Part shown: one piece after another, positions 7,533 to 16,257 of the stretch
How positions within the stretch are numbered: the first letter of the stretch is position 1
Layout of the letters: the number at the start of each line of letters is the position of its first letter
DNA from: Paenibacillus bovis
GTDB taxonomy: Bacteria; Bacillota; Bacilli; Paenibacillales; Paenibacillaceae
Length of the DNA: 64,000 nt
NCBI RefSeq assembly: GCF_001421015.2
Contig: NZ_CP013023.1
Span: 2,535,501 to 2,599,500 of the forward strand
Direction of reading: 5' to 3'
Made by a program: the position numbers and the translations under genes
Notes under the pieces: model-generated
Databases searched by the model: none
Told to the model about the DNA's origin: nothing
Seen by the model: the letters and a program-made list of their open reading frames with translations, nothing else

Positions 7533-7892
7533 GCTATACAGGTGTGCAGGAGGGATTACAGGCTATAGAAATACATAAGGTACAAGGACAGTCATACAGG
7601 TAGAAGGATATCTTTTTGTATAAAAAAAATCGGACAGACAAGGAATACAGCAATAGAGAAAGTGAAAAATAGCTATAGGTCGTGAAAATATAAGTTGGAT
7701 ATGAATCAGCGGATATAGGAGAAGGTTAGCCTGGAATCCGCGATAGCGCATATTACTATCACTATGTAGGCAACCCCGCCGTTATGGGTAATGGTACTTA
7801 AGTAAATGGAGCGGCTGCTTAATGACAGAAGGAAATAGTTGGCGGCCCGTATACCTGCAGGATCAAATATAAGGAAACAGGAGTGATATATA
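7533..7892. other. Intergenic region with no recognised gene
   Basis: Stops occur in all frames. The part from about 7720 to 7860 is more GC-rich than its surroundings and contains potential pairings such as CCCCGCC with GGCGG, but I could not match it to a riboswitch family. The methyltransferase promoter presumably lies here. Confidence 0.35.
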
Positions 7893-8648
7893 ATGTGTGC
7901 ATCATTTGATACAGCAAGAGAATCTGAAGCTAAATACCATGAGCAATTTTACAAGGAAAATGAATTGTTTGAATCAGGCAGCTGGATATCCCAGCCTACT
8001 CCGCTCGTTATGGAACTGCTGCAGCGGCTGCTCAAATACACGCCTGCACCTCATGTGCTGGATCTGGCCTGCGGAGTAGGACGTCATGCGATACCGGTAG
8101 CCCAGCAGCTTACACAGGGCGGCCATGTGACCGGAGTAGATCTGCTGGAAGATGCGATTGATCAGCTGCAGAAGTATGCTGCCAAGTATGAAGTGGAAGA
8201 CCGGATTCAGGCAATAACGCATGATGTGGAGAATTACCAGATTGAGCCGGACAGCTGCGATTATATTATTGCAACAGGCTGTCTGGAGCATTTGTCTTCC
8301 GAAGAATCCTTCCGTCAGGTATTGAAACAGATGCAGGCAGGAACACGAATGGGTGGAATTCACTTTATTTCGATGACGTCTTCGGTACAGCAGGTTGAGC
8401 AGGATACGGACAAGGTCGAAGAAGGCAATATTGAGCTGAATCTGAGTACGGAGCGTCTGCTGGAGATTCTGGATGAGAGCTATGCAGGCTGGAATGTACT
8501 GGCACGCAAAGCAGTAGCACAAGCCATAGAAGAAAACAAGGATGACAAGGATATTGAGCTTCGCGGGAACTGGGTCACCTATGCGGTCTGCAGGGAACCG
8601 GAAGAATCTCGTCCAGATAGGTTGCAGCAGATCAAGCCGGAGGAGTAA
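7893..8648 (+). CDS. Class I SAM-dependent methyltransferase
   Basis: A 251-residue Rossmann-fold methyltransferase. Motif I is VLDLACGVGRHAIPVA (about 55-70), motif II VTGVDLLEDAI, with a later DYIIATGCLEHL block typical of the Methyltransf_11/25 type and ending at the expected small-molecule methyltransferase length. The acceptor is not predictable; tellurite-resistance TehB-like enzymes and small-molecule O/N-methyltransferases share the pattern. Start ATG with AGGAG about 10 bases upstream. A GNAT acetyltransferase follows 41 bases downstream in the same direction. Confidence 0.85.
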   Translation: MCASFDTARESEAKYHEQFYKENELFESGSWISQPTPLVMELLQRLLKYTPAPHVLDLACGVGRHAIPVAQQLTQGGHVTGVDLLEDAIDQLQKYAAKYEVEDRIQAITHDVENYQIEPDSCDYIIATGCLEHLSSEESFRQVLKQMQAGTRMGGIHFISMTSSVQQVEQDTDKVEEGNIELNLSTERLLEILDESYAGWNVLARKAVAQAIEENKDDKDIELRGNWVTYAVCREPEESRPDRLQQIKPEE

Positions 8649-8689
8649 AATAGTGAGGATGTGGATATGAGCAAACAGGAGGAACTATT

Positions 8690-9145
8690 GTGCTGGAATT
8701 AATTAATGATCGTCTGGAAGAACCCGAACTGCGTGAACTGTTATCCTATGCTGTCTTCCCGGATGAGGATGTACTAAACGCTGTTATTGAACAATATCGT
8801 ACCGAACCGGAGCTGCGGCTGTATGGATATCTGGAAGAAGGCGTGTGGATTGGCGTCATTGGCTGTGCACAGGATCAGGAAATGCCGGATGCGCTCCGTG
8901 TACGTCATATGGCTATCGCTCCCGATGAACGTGGACTGGGCTATGGACGCGGTATTATACTCAAGCTGCTGGCTATGGAAAAGCCGACTATGCTGATGGC
9001 AGATGCCGATGCCGAAGGCGCCGAATTTTACCGGAATATCGGTTTCTCGGTAGTAAGTACAGGAGCCAATGCTTTTGGTGCAGAAGGAACTTCCGAGCAA
9101 TTCGTGTGTATTTTCCATGCTGAGGAAGAAGAAACAGAAGAGTAA
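8690..9145 (+). CDS. GNAT-family N-acetyltransferase
   Basis: A 151-residue GNAT protein. The acetyl-CoA binding motif is MAIAPDERGLGYGRGIILKLL (about residues 70-90, with the Q/RxxGxG/A-like RGLGYG core), followed by the AEGAEFYRNIGF strand-helix of motif B. The substrate is unknown. The start is GTG at 8690 with AGGAGG (8677-8682) 7 bases upstream. It is probably co-transcribed with the methyltransferase and is closed by a strong terminator. The acidic C-terminal tail is unremarkable. Confidence 0.87.
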   Translation: MLELINDRLEEPELRELLSYAVFPDEDVLNAVIEQYRTEPELRLYGYLEEGVWIGVIGCAQDQEMPDALRVRHMAIAPDERGLGYGRGIILKLLAMEKPTMLMADADAEGAEFYRNIGFSVVSTGANAFGAEGTSEQFVCIFHAEEEETEE

Positions 9146-9235
9146 TCCAAGATTTGTTCTGCCTCGCATAATCGGGGAAAAGATGATTTATTTCTGCTGA
9201 ATAAGCGGGCAGCGACCAAAATGCCTGTAATGGAT

Positions 9236-9304
9236 AAAAAGCCTTTTGTAATGATAATCTGTGCTCTTTCGGGAGAACAGACTGTCATATGCAAAAGGCT
9301 TTTT
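9236..9304 (+). terminator. Bidirectional-looking terminator after the GNAT gene
   Basis: AAAAAGCCTTTTG (9236-9248) pairs perfectly with CAAAAGGCTTTTT (9292-9304). Inside the loop a second hairpin (TCTGT...ACAGA region with a TTCGGG turn) is possible. The A-run before and T-run after mark an intrinsic terminator. Apart from this and the promoter near 9390, the 9146-9514 interval holds no gene. Confidence 0.85.
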
Positions 9305-9386
9305 GTATATAAGAATATTCTTCTAGCTTATAGGCAGAAACTACTTCACTTATAACTTATCCATATAGTACGCTTGCTGACTTCTA

Positions 9387-9395
9387 TGTTATAAT
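9387..9395 (+). promoter_or_regulatory. Extended -10 promoter for pucR
   Basis: TG-T-TATAAT is a perfect extended -10 element about 120 bases upstream of the pucR start. No good -35 lies 17 bases upstream, as is common for extended -10 promoters. A TTGACA at 9398-9403 lacks a partner -10. Confidence 0.5.
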
Positions 9396-9514
9396 ACTTG
9401 ACAATATTCAAATATATAACCGGAAAACAGGTTCGGAAAGCGACAAAATGGAAAAAAGCAGCAGGATTTACCTATTCATCAACAAGTAATGTCAAGTAAA
9501 TGGGAGGTACTCGT

Positions 9515-11107
9515 ATGCAATTGACTGTTCAGGAAGCGTTGGCGGTGTACCCGCTATCAGAAGCGCGACTGGTTGCGGGTGCCGGCGGAACGTCACGGCT
9601 GATGAAGTCGGTGAACGTAATGGATGCACCGGATATTGCCGACTGGGTGAAAAGTGGTGAAATGCTCTTTACCACGGCTTTTCTGATGAAAGACAATCAG
9701 GAGGAAGCGATCAAGCTCATGCGCAAGCTGAATGAACGCGGATGTGCAGGCATGGGGGTCAAATTGGGACGCTTCTGGGATGTGATCCCGCAGGTCATTA
9801 TCGAGGAAGCAGATCGACTGCAATTTCCGCTGCTGGAACTGCCGTTTGAATTTACGTTTTCGGATCAGATGAATGCCCTGTTCCAGGTAGAGCATGAGCG
9901 CAGCACCAAGCTATTGCAATCTGTACTGTCCAAGCAAAAGCAGCTAATGCAGTTTGCGCTTCATCAGGATTCGCATGTCAATGTATTTGCCGTGCTGGAG
10001 ACTATTCTGAAATATCCTGTCGCTATTATCGGTTCACGCGGACACGTACTATATAACAGTGGCGAAGGTCGGGAAGATGGTCTGCTGCAGGGCTGGCCCT
10101 GGAAAATAGCACTGACACGGGTGAAATGGAATCAGGGCAGCTGCTACCGGGTACCGATTATGCAGCGCGATGAGCATTATGGGTTTCTGCTTGTATTTAC
10201 CGATACTGCGATTCAGTTAAAGGAAGAAGAAGAGTTGTTCCAGCAGGCGGCTGAGGTACTGGCATTCCACATGGACACTACATACCGCGAACATATCAAT
10301 CCGGGTATTCAGGACAAAATGCGTACACTCGTATCCGAGCATCTTGGCCGTCGTATTACGCTGACCGATCTGGTTCAGGGTGCTGAGCATTTGGGGATCA
10401 ATCTGTTTCCGGGACCGTATCAGTGTGTGCTGACGACGCTGGAGCCGCAGGCTTTTTCCTCCGAGAAACGGCTGGCACAGATTCATCAGGAATTGCAGTA
10501 CAATCCGCTGATGCAGTTGTTTCCGTCGCAGCACTTTCGGGTGGAAGAAGGTATTCTGTCGATCTATGCCTGTCCGTCAGAGCGGGATTATGGGGAAGAA
10601 TTGTCTGCTTTCCTGATGAACCGGTTTGAAGATATGGCAGGGCTGGCCAGCAGTGGAGGCAGTCCGCGCTTTTGGATCAGCAATATCAAGCTCAAGCCGG
10701 ATTCTTTTCGGGAAGCCTATCAGGAAGCGGCAGAGACGCGCAAGCTGGCCAAACGGTTTGGCATGGGACATATGGCGCTACAGTTTCATACGGTGGAGTT
10801 TGCCTATGTATTCCAGCATGTGCCGGAACAGATTATGGAAACTTACTGTCATAAAGTATTGGAGCCGCTGACGATCCGGGACGGCGATCCTAATCAGGTG
10901 CTGATGAATACGCTGGAAGCTTTCGTAGAAAATGATGGTCTGATCAACGAAGCTGCTCGGCAGCTGTATGTGCATCGGAATACCGTTACTTATCGGATGG
11001 ACAAAATTGGCAGTATGCTGCAGATGGATTTCAAGAAAACAAATGATCTGTTAAAGCTGAAGATGGTCTTTACTTTTCGTAAATTTCTAAAGCACAAACC
11101 GTCCTGA
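9515..11107 (+). CDS. pucR: PucR-family transcriptional regulator of purine catabolism
   Basis: 530 residues from ATG 9515, chosen because GGGAGG (9502-9507) lies 7 bases upstream; an ATG at 9500 would overlap that site. The N-terminal PucR domain (about 5-125) includes LLELPFEFTFSDQMNALF. A CdaR GGDEF-like middle region follows, and the C-terminal HTH_30 domain (about 467-520) shows AARQLYVHRNTVTYRMDKI. In Bacillus subtilis PucR activates purine and ureide catabolic genes, with allantoin-type intermediates as signals. Here it stands directly upstream of uraD-uraH-allB-allC-pucG and pucABCDE homologues, so it is the likely local regulator. Confidence 0.92.
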   Translation: MQLTVQEALAVYPLSEARLVAGAGGTSRLMKSVNVMDAPDIADWVKSGEMLFTTAFLMKDNQEEAIKLMRKLNERGCAGMGVKLGRFWDVIPQVIIEEADRLQFPLLELPFEFTFSDQMNALFQVEHERSTKLLQSVLSKQKQLMQFALHQDSHVNVFAVLETILKYPVAIIGSRGHVLYNSGEGREDGLLQGWPWKIALTRVKWNQGSCYRVPIMQRDEHYGFLLVFTDTAIQLKEEEELFQQAAEVLAFHMDTTYREHINPGIQDKMRTLVSEHLGRRITLTDLVQGAEHLGINLFPGPYQCVLTTLEPQAFSSEKRLAQIHQELQYNPLMQLFPSQHFRVEEGILSIYACPSERDYGEELSAFLMNRFEDMAGLASSGGSPRFWISNIKLKPDSFREAYQEAAETRKLAKRFGMGHMALQFHTVEFAYVFQHVPEQIMETYCHKVLEPLTIRDGDPNQVLMNTLEAFVENDGLINEAARQLYVHRNTVTYRMDKIGSMLQMDFKKTNDLLKLKMVFTFRKFLKHKPS

Positions 11108-11168
11108 ATCGATAATCTCATAGTAAAGGCAATGCCTGGTCCTGTGATCAATAGATGTTGCTGCTTGT

Positions 11169-11208
11169 ACCCTTATCTGTATGGAGTATCTCCCGGATAA
11201 GGGTTTTT
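11169..11208 (+). terminator. Terminator after pucR
   Basis: ACCCTTATC (11169-11177) pairs with GATAAGGGT (11196-11204), followed by TTTTT. It separates pucR from the ureide operon. Confidence 0.85.
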
Positions 11209-11294
11209 GCTGTGCAGCAACCGAAAAGGATAAGGCATAGATCACAAAACGCTACTATTGTGTTATGTTATATGACAAAATAAAAATAAATAAG

Positions 11295-11323
11295 TTGATA
11301 TGTTCGATTACCTTACGTAAAAT
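11295..11323 (+). promoter_or_regulatory. Promoter of the ureide operon
   Basis: TTGATA (11295-11300), exactly 17 bases, TAAAAT (11318-11323), ending about 50 bases before the uraD start. It probably drives uraD through at least the gamma-glutamyltransferase homologue. I could not identify a PucR box with confidence. Confidence 0.6.
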
Positions 11324-11376
11324 GATAAAAATATCTGATTTTACCGACTATACCAAACAAAATGAGGTTGATATTG

Positions 11377-11892
11377 ATGATATCTGTAGAGCAGCCATGG
11401 AATGCTTGGACAAAAGAAGAATTTATACAGCATTTTGGCGGATTGTATGAACATTCCGCCTGGGTAGCCGAGCAGGTATGGGAGTACAAGCCATTTGCCA
11501 GCTTACAGGAAATGCTGGATCGTATGAATGAAGTGGTTCTATCTTCCGGCAGGGACAAACAGCTGGAGCTGCTGAGACAGCATCCGGATCTGGGCAGCCG
11601 AATTCAGATGAGTGAACATTCACAATCCGAGCAGGCAGGCGCCGGGCTGACTGATTTATCCGCCGATCAGTATGAACGCTTATCACGCGGGAACAGTGAA
11701 TACACGGCGACGTACTCTTTTCCTTTTATCCTGGCTGTCAAAGGTAAAACGGCAGATCAGATTCTGGCAGCACTGGAAGCGCGTCTTGGTCAACCGGAGG
11801 AGGAGGAATTTGTTACTGCCCTGCAGCAGGTGCAGATTATTGTTGGATTGCGGCTGAGAGAATGGGCGAGCCGCCATGGTATGACGGTATGA
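11377..11892 (+). CDS. uraD: OHCU decarboxylase (UraD)
   Basis: Decarboxylates 2-oxo-4-hydroxy-4-carboxy-5-ureidoimidazoline to S-allantoin in urate breakdown. From ATG 11377 the protein has 171 residues, the family size; GAGG precedes this ATG at good spacing, whereas the ATG at about 11362 has no ribosome site. Signatures: HFGGLYEHSAWVAEQVW (around 15-31, with the catalytic His), HPDLGSR, SEQAGAGL and YSFPFILAVKGKT. In B. subtilis this activity is the N-terminal half of the bifunctional PucL fused to uricase; here it is a stand-alone gene and the uricase half is missing from the window. Confidence 0.93.
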   Translation: MISVEQPWNAWTKEEFIQHFGGLYEHSAWVAEQVWEYKPFASLQEMLDRMNEVVLSSGRDKQLELLRQHPDLGSRIQMSEHSQSEQAGAGLTDLSADQYERLSRGNSEYTATYSFPFILAVKGKTADQILAALEARLGQPEEEEFVTALQQVQIIVGLRLREWASRHGMTV

Positions 11893-12248
11893 AAGGCAAA
11901 GTAACTACACATGTACTTGATCTGGGCAAAGGAGGCCCGGCAGTAGGAATGAAGGTGGCGCTATATGCCGAAGATTCTCTTGTAGCGCTGGCTAGCGGCG
12001 TGACCAATGAGGATGGCCGACTGGATGAGCCGCTGCTATCCGTAGAAGCCATGCAGCCGGGAATCTATCAATTGATCTTTTATGCGGGGGATTATCTTCG
12101 TTACCAGGCGGAACACAATCAGGTGACACAGACCTTATCACTGTGGGATCAGATTCCGATTCGGTTCACGATAACTGATGAACAGGGCAATTATCATATT
12201 CCACTGCTGCTGTCACCCGGTGGTTACAGCACTTATAGAGGCAGTTAG
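11889..12248 (+). CDS. uraH: 5-hydroxyisourate hydrolase (transthyretin-like)
   Basis: Hydrolyses 5-hydroxyisourate to OHCU, the step before UraD. The 119-residue product begins MKGKVTTHVLDLGKGGPA, with the family HVLD histidine, and ends in the diagnostic YRGS tetrapeptide. The ATG at 11889 overlaps the uraD stop as ATGA, which suggests translational coupling; an in-frame ATG at 11862 would add nine atypical residues. Length and both end signatures match the family (PucM in B. subtilis). Confidence 0.92.
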   Translation: MKGKVTTHVLDLGKGGPAVGMKVALYAEDSLVALASGVTNEDGRLDEPLLSVEAMQPGIYQLIFYAGDYLRYQAEHNQVTQTLSLWDQIPIRFTITDEQGNYHIPLLLSPGGYSTYRGS

Positions 12249-12349
12249 CAGCAACTGGTTTGTTTGCCGGAAACGAATAGTATGGGAGCCATGCAGCGTT
12301 AGATCGGCCAGATGCAGTAATCCTATATTTGCACAAAGGGGGAAGGGTT

Positions 12350-13750
12350 ATGCAGCCAAATACCTGGAATTGTATTATCAAAGGAGGACTGGTTGTGCTG
12401 CCGGATCGAATCGAGCAGCTGGATATTGTTATCCAAGAAGGCAGGATACAATCGCTAATGCCGTATCAGACTGCATCAGAAGAACTGCCACTGCCGGTAA
12501 TCGATGCAGCCGGACTGCATGTACTTCCTGGTGCGATAGATATTCATGTTCATTTTAACGAGCCGGGTCTGGGTGCCTGGGAAGGGTTCGAGACAGGTTC
12601 GGCAGCACTGGCGGCAGGAGGCATTACTACTTATGTTGATATGCCGCTCAATGGAGTACCGCCAACCGTCAAACCGGAATACCTGATATTGAAAAAACAG
12701 GCGGCCGAAGGACGTTCCTATGTGGATTATGCATTATGGGGTGGTCTGGTAGAAGGGAATATCGACCAGCTGGAGGGACTTGCAGCCGGCGGAGCAGCAG
12801 GATTCAAAGCGTTTATGTCAGAACCGGGAGGAGAAGGAGAAGAGATCTTCACCCGGGCAGATGATCAGACGCTGCTGGAAGGCATGAAGGAGATTGCCCG
12901 GCTCGGTGGGGTGCTGGCAGTGCACGCAGAAGATGAACAGCTCGTCTCGGTTCTGGCGGCGGAGGCCCGGCAGCAGGGGAGAATGGACGCGATAGATTAT
13001 ATCCATTCCCGTCCGGTGGAAGCAGAAATGCTGGCTGTACAGCAGGCACTGTCCTATGCTCGCGAGAGCGGCTGTGCACTGCACTTTGTACATATTAGCA
13101 GCCGGGAAGCCGTCGATATAATCATAGCAGCCAAAAAGGAAGGGCTGGATGTAACTGTAGAAACCTGTCCGCATTATCTGGTGCTGACAGAAGAATCGAT
13201 GCTGACGCAGGGAAGCATTGTCAAATGTGCTCCGCCTCTGCGAAGCCGACAGCAGCAGGAACAGCTGTGGGAAGCAGTCCGTGAAGGATTAATCGATATT
13301 ATCGCCTCGGATCATTCGCCGTGTCCTCCGGCTATGAAGCAATCAGATGACTTTTTTGCAGTCTGGGGAGGTATATCGGGTGGACAGAGTACACTGCTGC
13401 TTATGCTGGAACAGGGCTACCATCAGCGGGGTATTCCGCTGCCACAGCTGATGCAGATGCTGGCTGACCAGCCGGCCGAACGGCTGGGATTAAGCCATAT
13501 CAAAGGCAAAATCGCTGAAGGCATGGATGCAGATCTGGTATTGGTCAATCTGACGGAGCCTTACGAACTGACTTATGAAGAATTGTATGACCGACATAAA
13601 CAGAATCCGTACACTGGCTTTACTTTTTCTTCTACTATTGTACGCACACTGGTAAGGGGAAATACGGTGTATCAATCTGAACAGGGGCTTGTCTCCCAAC
13701 CTGTAGGCCGATTCATCGCCCGGCAGCCAGGAGGTGTAGTTCATGGTTGA
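12350..13750 (+). CDS. allB: Allantoinase
   Basis: Opens the hydantoin ring of allantoin to allantoate. From ATG 12350 (GGGGGAAGG site just upstream) it has 466 residues. It is a metal-dependent amidohydrolase: H66-x-H68 in DIHVHF, carboxylated K153 in GFKAF, H192 in VHAEDEQ, H248 in VHIS and D321 in SDHSP form the binuclear zinc site. The GITTYVDMPLNG stretch is typical of allantoinases. It sits between uraH and allC and overlaps allC by 8 bases, giving a pathway-ordered operon. Confidence 0.95.
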   Translation: MQPNTWNCIIKGGLVVLPDRIEQLDIVIQEGRIQSLMPYQTASEELPLPVIDAAGLHVLPGAIDIHVHFNEPGLGAWEGFETGSAALAAGGITTYVDMPLNGVPPTVKPEYLILKKQAAEGRSYVDYALWGGLVEGNIDQLEGLAAGGAAGFKAFMSEPGGEGEEIFTRADDQTLLEGMKEIARLGGVLAVHAEDEQLVSVLAAEARQQGRMDAIDYIHSRPVEAEMLAVQQALSYARESGCALHFVHISSREAVDIIIAAKKEGLDVTVETCPHYLVLTEESMLTQGSIVKCAPPLRSRQQQEQLWEAVREGLIDIIASDHSPCPPAMKQSDDFFAVWGGISGGQSTLLLMLEQGYHQRGIPLPQLMQMLADQPAERLGLSHIKGKIAEGMDADLVLVNLTEPYELTYEELYDRHKQNPYTGFTFSSTIVRTLVRGNTVYQSEQGLVSQPVGRFIARQPGGVVHG

Positions 13751-15017
13751 GCAGACAGCAGCAGTGCTGGATCAATACAGTATCCGAATGAATGATATGC
13801 TGGAATGGCTGTCCGGTTACGGGGCGGATGAGCAGGGAGGGGTAACCCGGCTGTTGTACAGTAGAGAATGGATAGCTGCGCAGGAAGCCTTGTCTTCTTA
13901 TATGAAAGAACAGGGTCTGGAGACTTTCTATGATCAGGCGGGTAATCTGACTGGCCGGCTCGTAGGGAGCAATCCTGATCTGTTGCCGGTAGTCACCGGG
14001 TCACATATCGATACAGTGATCTGCGGCGGTAAATATGATGGGACCTATGGTGTAGTCGCTGGTATTCTGGCGCTTGCCTATTTGCAGCAGGTATATGGAC
14101 CGCCGGTACGAACGATTGATGTAATCTCGCTCTGTGAAGAAGAGGGCAGCCGGTTTCCGCTAACCTACTGGGGTTCGGGCAATATAGCCGGAAATTATAG
14201 TATGGAACGGATTCCGGCAGTGTCGGATCGGGAAGGGATTACGTTGGAAGAGGCCATGTCAGCAGCCGGATTTGGTCCAGATTCACCCTACAGATCATGT
14301 TTGCGGAGCTGGGATGCATATATCGAACTGCATATTGAACAGGGCTTTGTACTGGAGCGCAGTCAGCAGCAGATTGGCATCGTGAATGGTATTGTCGGTC
14401 AGCGACGTATCCGTGTAAGTGTTGGCGGAGAAAGCAATCATGCCGGCACAACGCCAATGGGCTGGCGTCGTGATTCGCTGGCCTGTGCTGCTGAAATGAT
14501 TACCTGTATCCGCCATTCGGCTCTGGAAATGGGCGATCCGCTGGTAGCTACCGTAGGATCAATCCAGCCTTCGCCTGGAGTATCCAATGTAATCGCCGGA
14601 GAAACGATATTTACTCTGGATATTCGCCATCTGGACCGGAAAGTACTGGATGAATATACAGATAAGCTTCAGCAGAAGCTGCGCAAGATCGCCAGCCAGG
14701 AAGGAATGGATATGTACTGGGAGGAGAATCTGAATATTGATCCGGTACTGATGCATCCGGATATTATTACGGATTTGCAGCACATATGCGAGTCGTCAGG
14801 GATCGCCTGCCGCACTATGCCAAGCGGTGCCGGACATGATGCACAGGTACTGGGCAGTCAGCGTCCGGCAGCTATGATTTTTGTACCGAGTCGGCAAGGG
14901 ATCAGTCATAATCCACTGGAATATACTGCTGACGAAGATCTGATGCAGGGTTTCCGTGTACTCACAGAATGGTTATACCAATATGCTTATCGAGGTGAAT
15001 GCCATGAAACGTTATAA
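13743..15017 (+). CDS. allC: Allantoate amidohydrolase (M20 family)
   Basis: Hydrolyses allantoate to ureidoglycine, CO2 and ammonia. 424 residues. M20 metallopeptidase-like motifs: GSHIDTV (H88), GGKYDGTYGVV (D99), CEEEGSRFPLTYWGS (E133/E134), HIEQG (metal-binding His of the lid region), ESNHAGTTPM and the C-terminal GAGHDAQ histidine. This set separates allantoate and carbamoyl-amino-acid amidohydrolases from ordinary aminoacylases. The GTAGTTCATGG junction overlaps allB, and allC overlaps pucG by 14 bases, so the three are one transcript. B. subtilis PucF is the homologue. Confidence 0.94.
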   Translation: MVEQTAAVLDQYSIRMNDMLEWLSGYGADEQGGVTRLLYSREWIAAQEALSSYMKEQGLETFYDQAGNLTGRLVGSNPDLLPVVTGSHIDTVICGGKYDGTYGVVAGILALAYLQQVYGPPVRTIDVISLCEEEGSRFPLTYWGSGNIAGNYSMERIPAVSDREGITLEEAMSAAGFGPDSPYRSCLRSWDAYIELHIEQGFVLERSQQQIGIVNGIVGQRRIRVSVGGESNHAGTTPMGWRRDSLACAAEMITCIRHSALEMGDPLVATVGSIQPSPGVSNVIAGETIFTLDIRHLDRKVLDEYTDKLQQKLRKIASQEGMDMYWEENLNIDPVLMHPDIITDLQHICESSGIACRTMPSGAGHDAQVLGSQRPAAMIFVPSRQGISHNPLEYTADEDLMQGFRVLTEWLYQYAYRGECHETL

Positions 15018-16257
15018 AGATCTTGCACCACCACCGCGTACGATTATGACACCGGGTCCTGTAGAAGTCGATCCACGTGTGCTGCGAGCGATGTCCTATC
15101 CGATTCTGGGACAGTTCGATCCAGCTTTTACCGATCTGATGAATGAGACGATGGAAATGCTGCGTGAACTATTCGTTACCGGTAATCAGTGGTGTTATCC
15201 GGTTGACGGCACTTCCCGATCGGGACTGGAGGCTGTTCTGGTCAGCCTGATCGAACCGGGTGATCGTGTACTCGTACCGATCTATGGTCGATTCGGACAT
15301 TTGCTCACCGAGATTGCCGAGCGCTGTGGTGCAGAGGTTATCACCATTGAAGCCGAATGGGGAACCGTATTCGATCCACAGCAGGTTATTGACGCTATTC
15401 GCCAGTATCGCCCTGCATTGGTAGCCATGGTACATGGGGAGACATCGACAGGATGCATGCAGCCGCTGCGCGAAATCGGTCATTATTGCCGGGAAATGGA
15501 TGTGCTGTTTGTTGTGGATGCGGTCGCTACGATTGGAGGCGTCCCGGTATATGCGGATAAATGGCAGATCGATGCTGTGATGGGAGGAACCCAGAAGTGC
15601 CTTTCGGTACCTGCAGGCATGGCACCGCTCACCTACAATGACCGGGTCGAGCGCAAGTTGCTGGCTCGCAAAAGTATCGAGCGAGGACTGCGTACAGCTT
15701 CTGAATTCCAGCCAGCCGCTATATCGGGGCACAGTCGTATCGCCAGCAATTATCTGGATCTGGCCCAGCTGCAGGATTACTGGAGTCCGGCCCGGCTGAA
15801 TCATCATACCGAGGCGACCTCTATGCTCTATGCCCTGCGGGAAGGGCTTCGTATTCTGCTGGAAGAAGGTCTGGAGGCACGCTTTGCCCGCCATGCGGAA
15901 AACGGAGCAGCGATTGTAGCCGGTGTGCGCGGGATGGGACTCCAGCTGTTCGGCAATGATCAGGCCCGTTTGCCGGTTGTGACCTGTATTGAGATTCCGC
16001 CAGGTATTGACGGCGAGAGTGTACGCTCCATGTTGCTGGAGGATTTTGGTATTGAAATCGCCAGTTCATTCGGTCCATTGAAGGGCAGAATCTGGCGAAT
16101 CGGCAGCATGGGCTACAGCAGCAGCCGCAAAAATGTACTGCATGTACTGGGAGCGCTGGAAGCAACGCTGCTGCGGCATGGATTCAAGCTGCCGGCAGGG
16201 GAGGGAGTACAGGCTGCACTGGATGTCTATGCACGCAAGGAGGAAGTGACGTGCTGA
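15004..16257 (+). CDS. pucG: (S)-ureidoglycine-glyoxylate aminotransferase
   Basis: A fold-type I PLP enzyme that moves the amino group of ureidoglycine onto glyoxylate, giving oxalurate and glycine. 417 residues from ATG 15004, chosen for its GAGGTG site; an upstream in-frame ATG would sit deep in allC. PLP-lysine is K198 in GGTQKCLSVPAG, with D172 in VVDAVATIGG binding the pyridine nitrogen. The PGPVEVDPRVLRAM start is typical of the alanine-glyoxylate aminotransferase group. Oxalurate as product suits the oxamate-type hydrolase candidate encoded next. Confidence 0.93.
   Translation: MKRYKDLAPPPRTIMTPGPVEVDPRVLRAMSYPILGQFDPAFTDLMNETMEMLRELFVTGNQWCYPVDGTSRSGLEAVLVSLIEPGDRVLVPIYGRFGHLLTEIAERCGAEVITIEAEWGTVFDPQQVIDAIRQYRPALVAMVHGETSTGCMQPLREIGHYCREMDVLFVVDAVATIGGVPVYADKWQIDAVMGGTQKCLSVPAGMAPLTYNDRVERKLLARKSIERGLRTASEFQPAAISGHSRIASNYLDLAQLQDYWSPARLNHHTEATSMLYALREGLRILLEEGLEARFARHAENGAAIVAGVRGMGLQLFGNDQARLPVVTCIEIPPGIDGESVRSMLLEDFGIEIASSFGPLKGRIWRIGSMGYSSSRKNVLHVLGALEATLLRHGFKLPAGEGVQAALDVYARKEEVTC

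Noticed and set aside
7720..7892. Possible riboswitch before the methyltransferase
   Set aside because: The GC-rich stretch has some pairing, but I could not match any of the common riboswitch cores (SAM, cobalamin, purine, c-di-AMP, c-di-GMP) and see no terminator or sequestered ribosome site.
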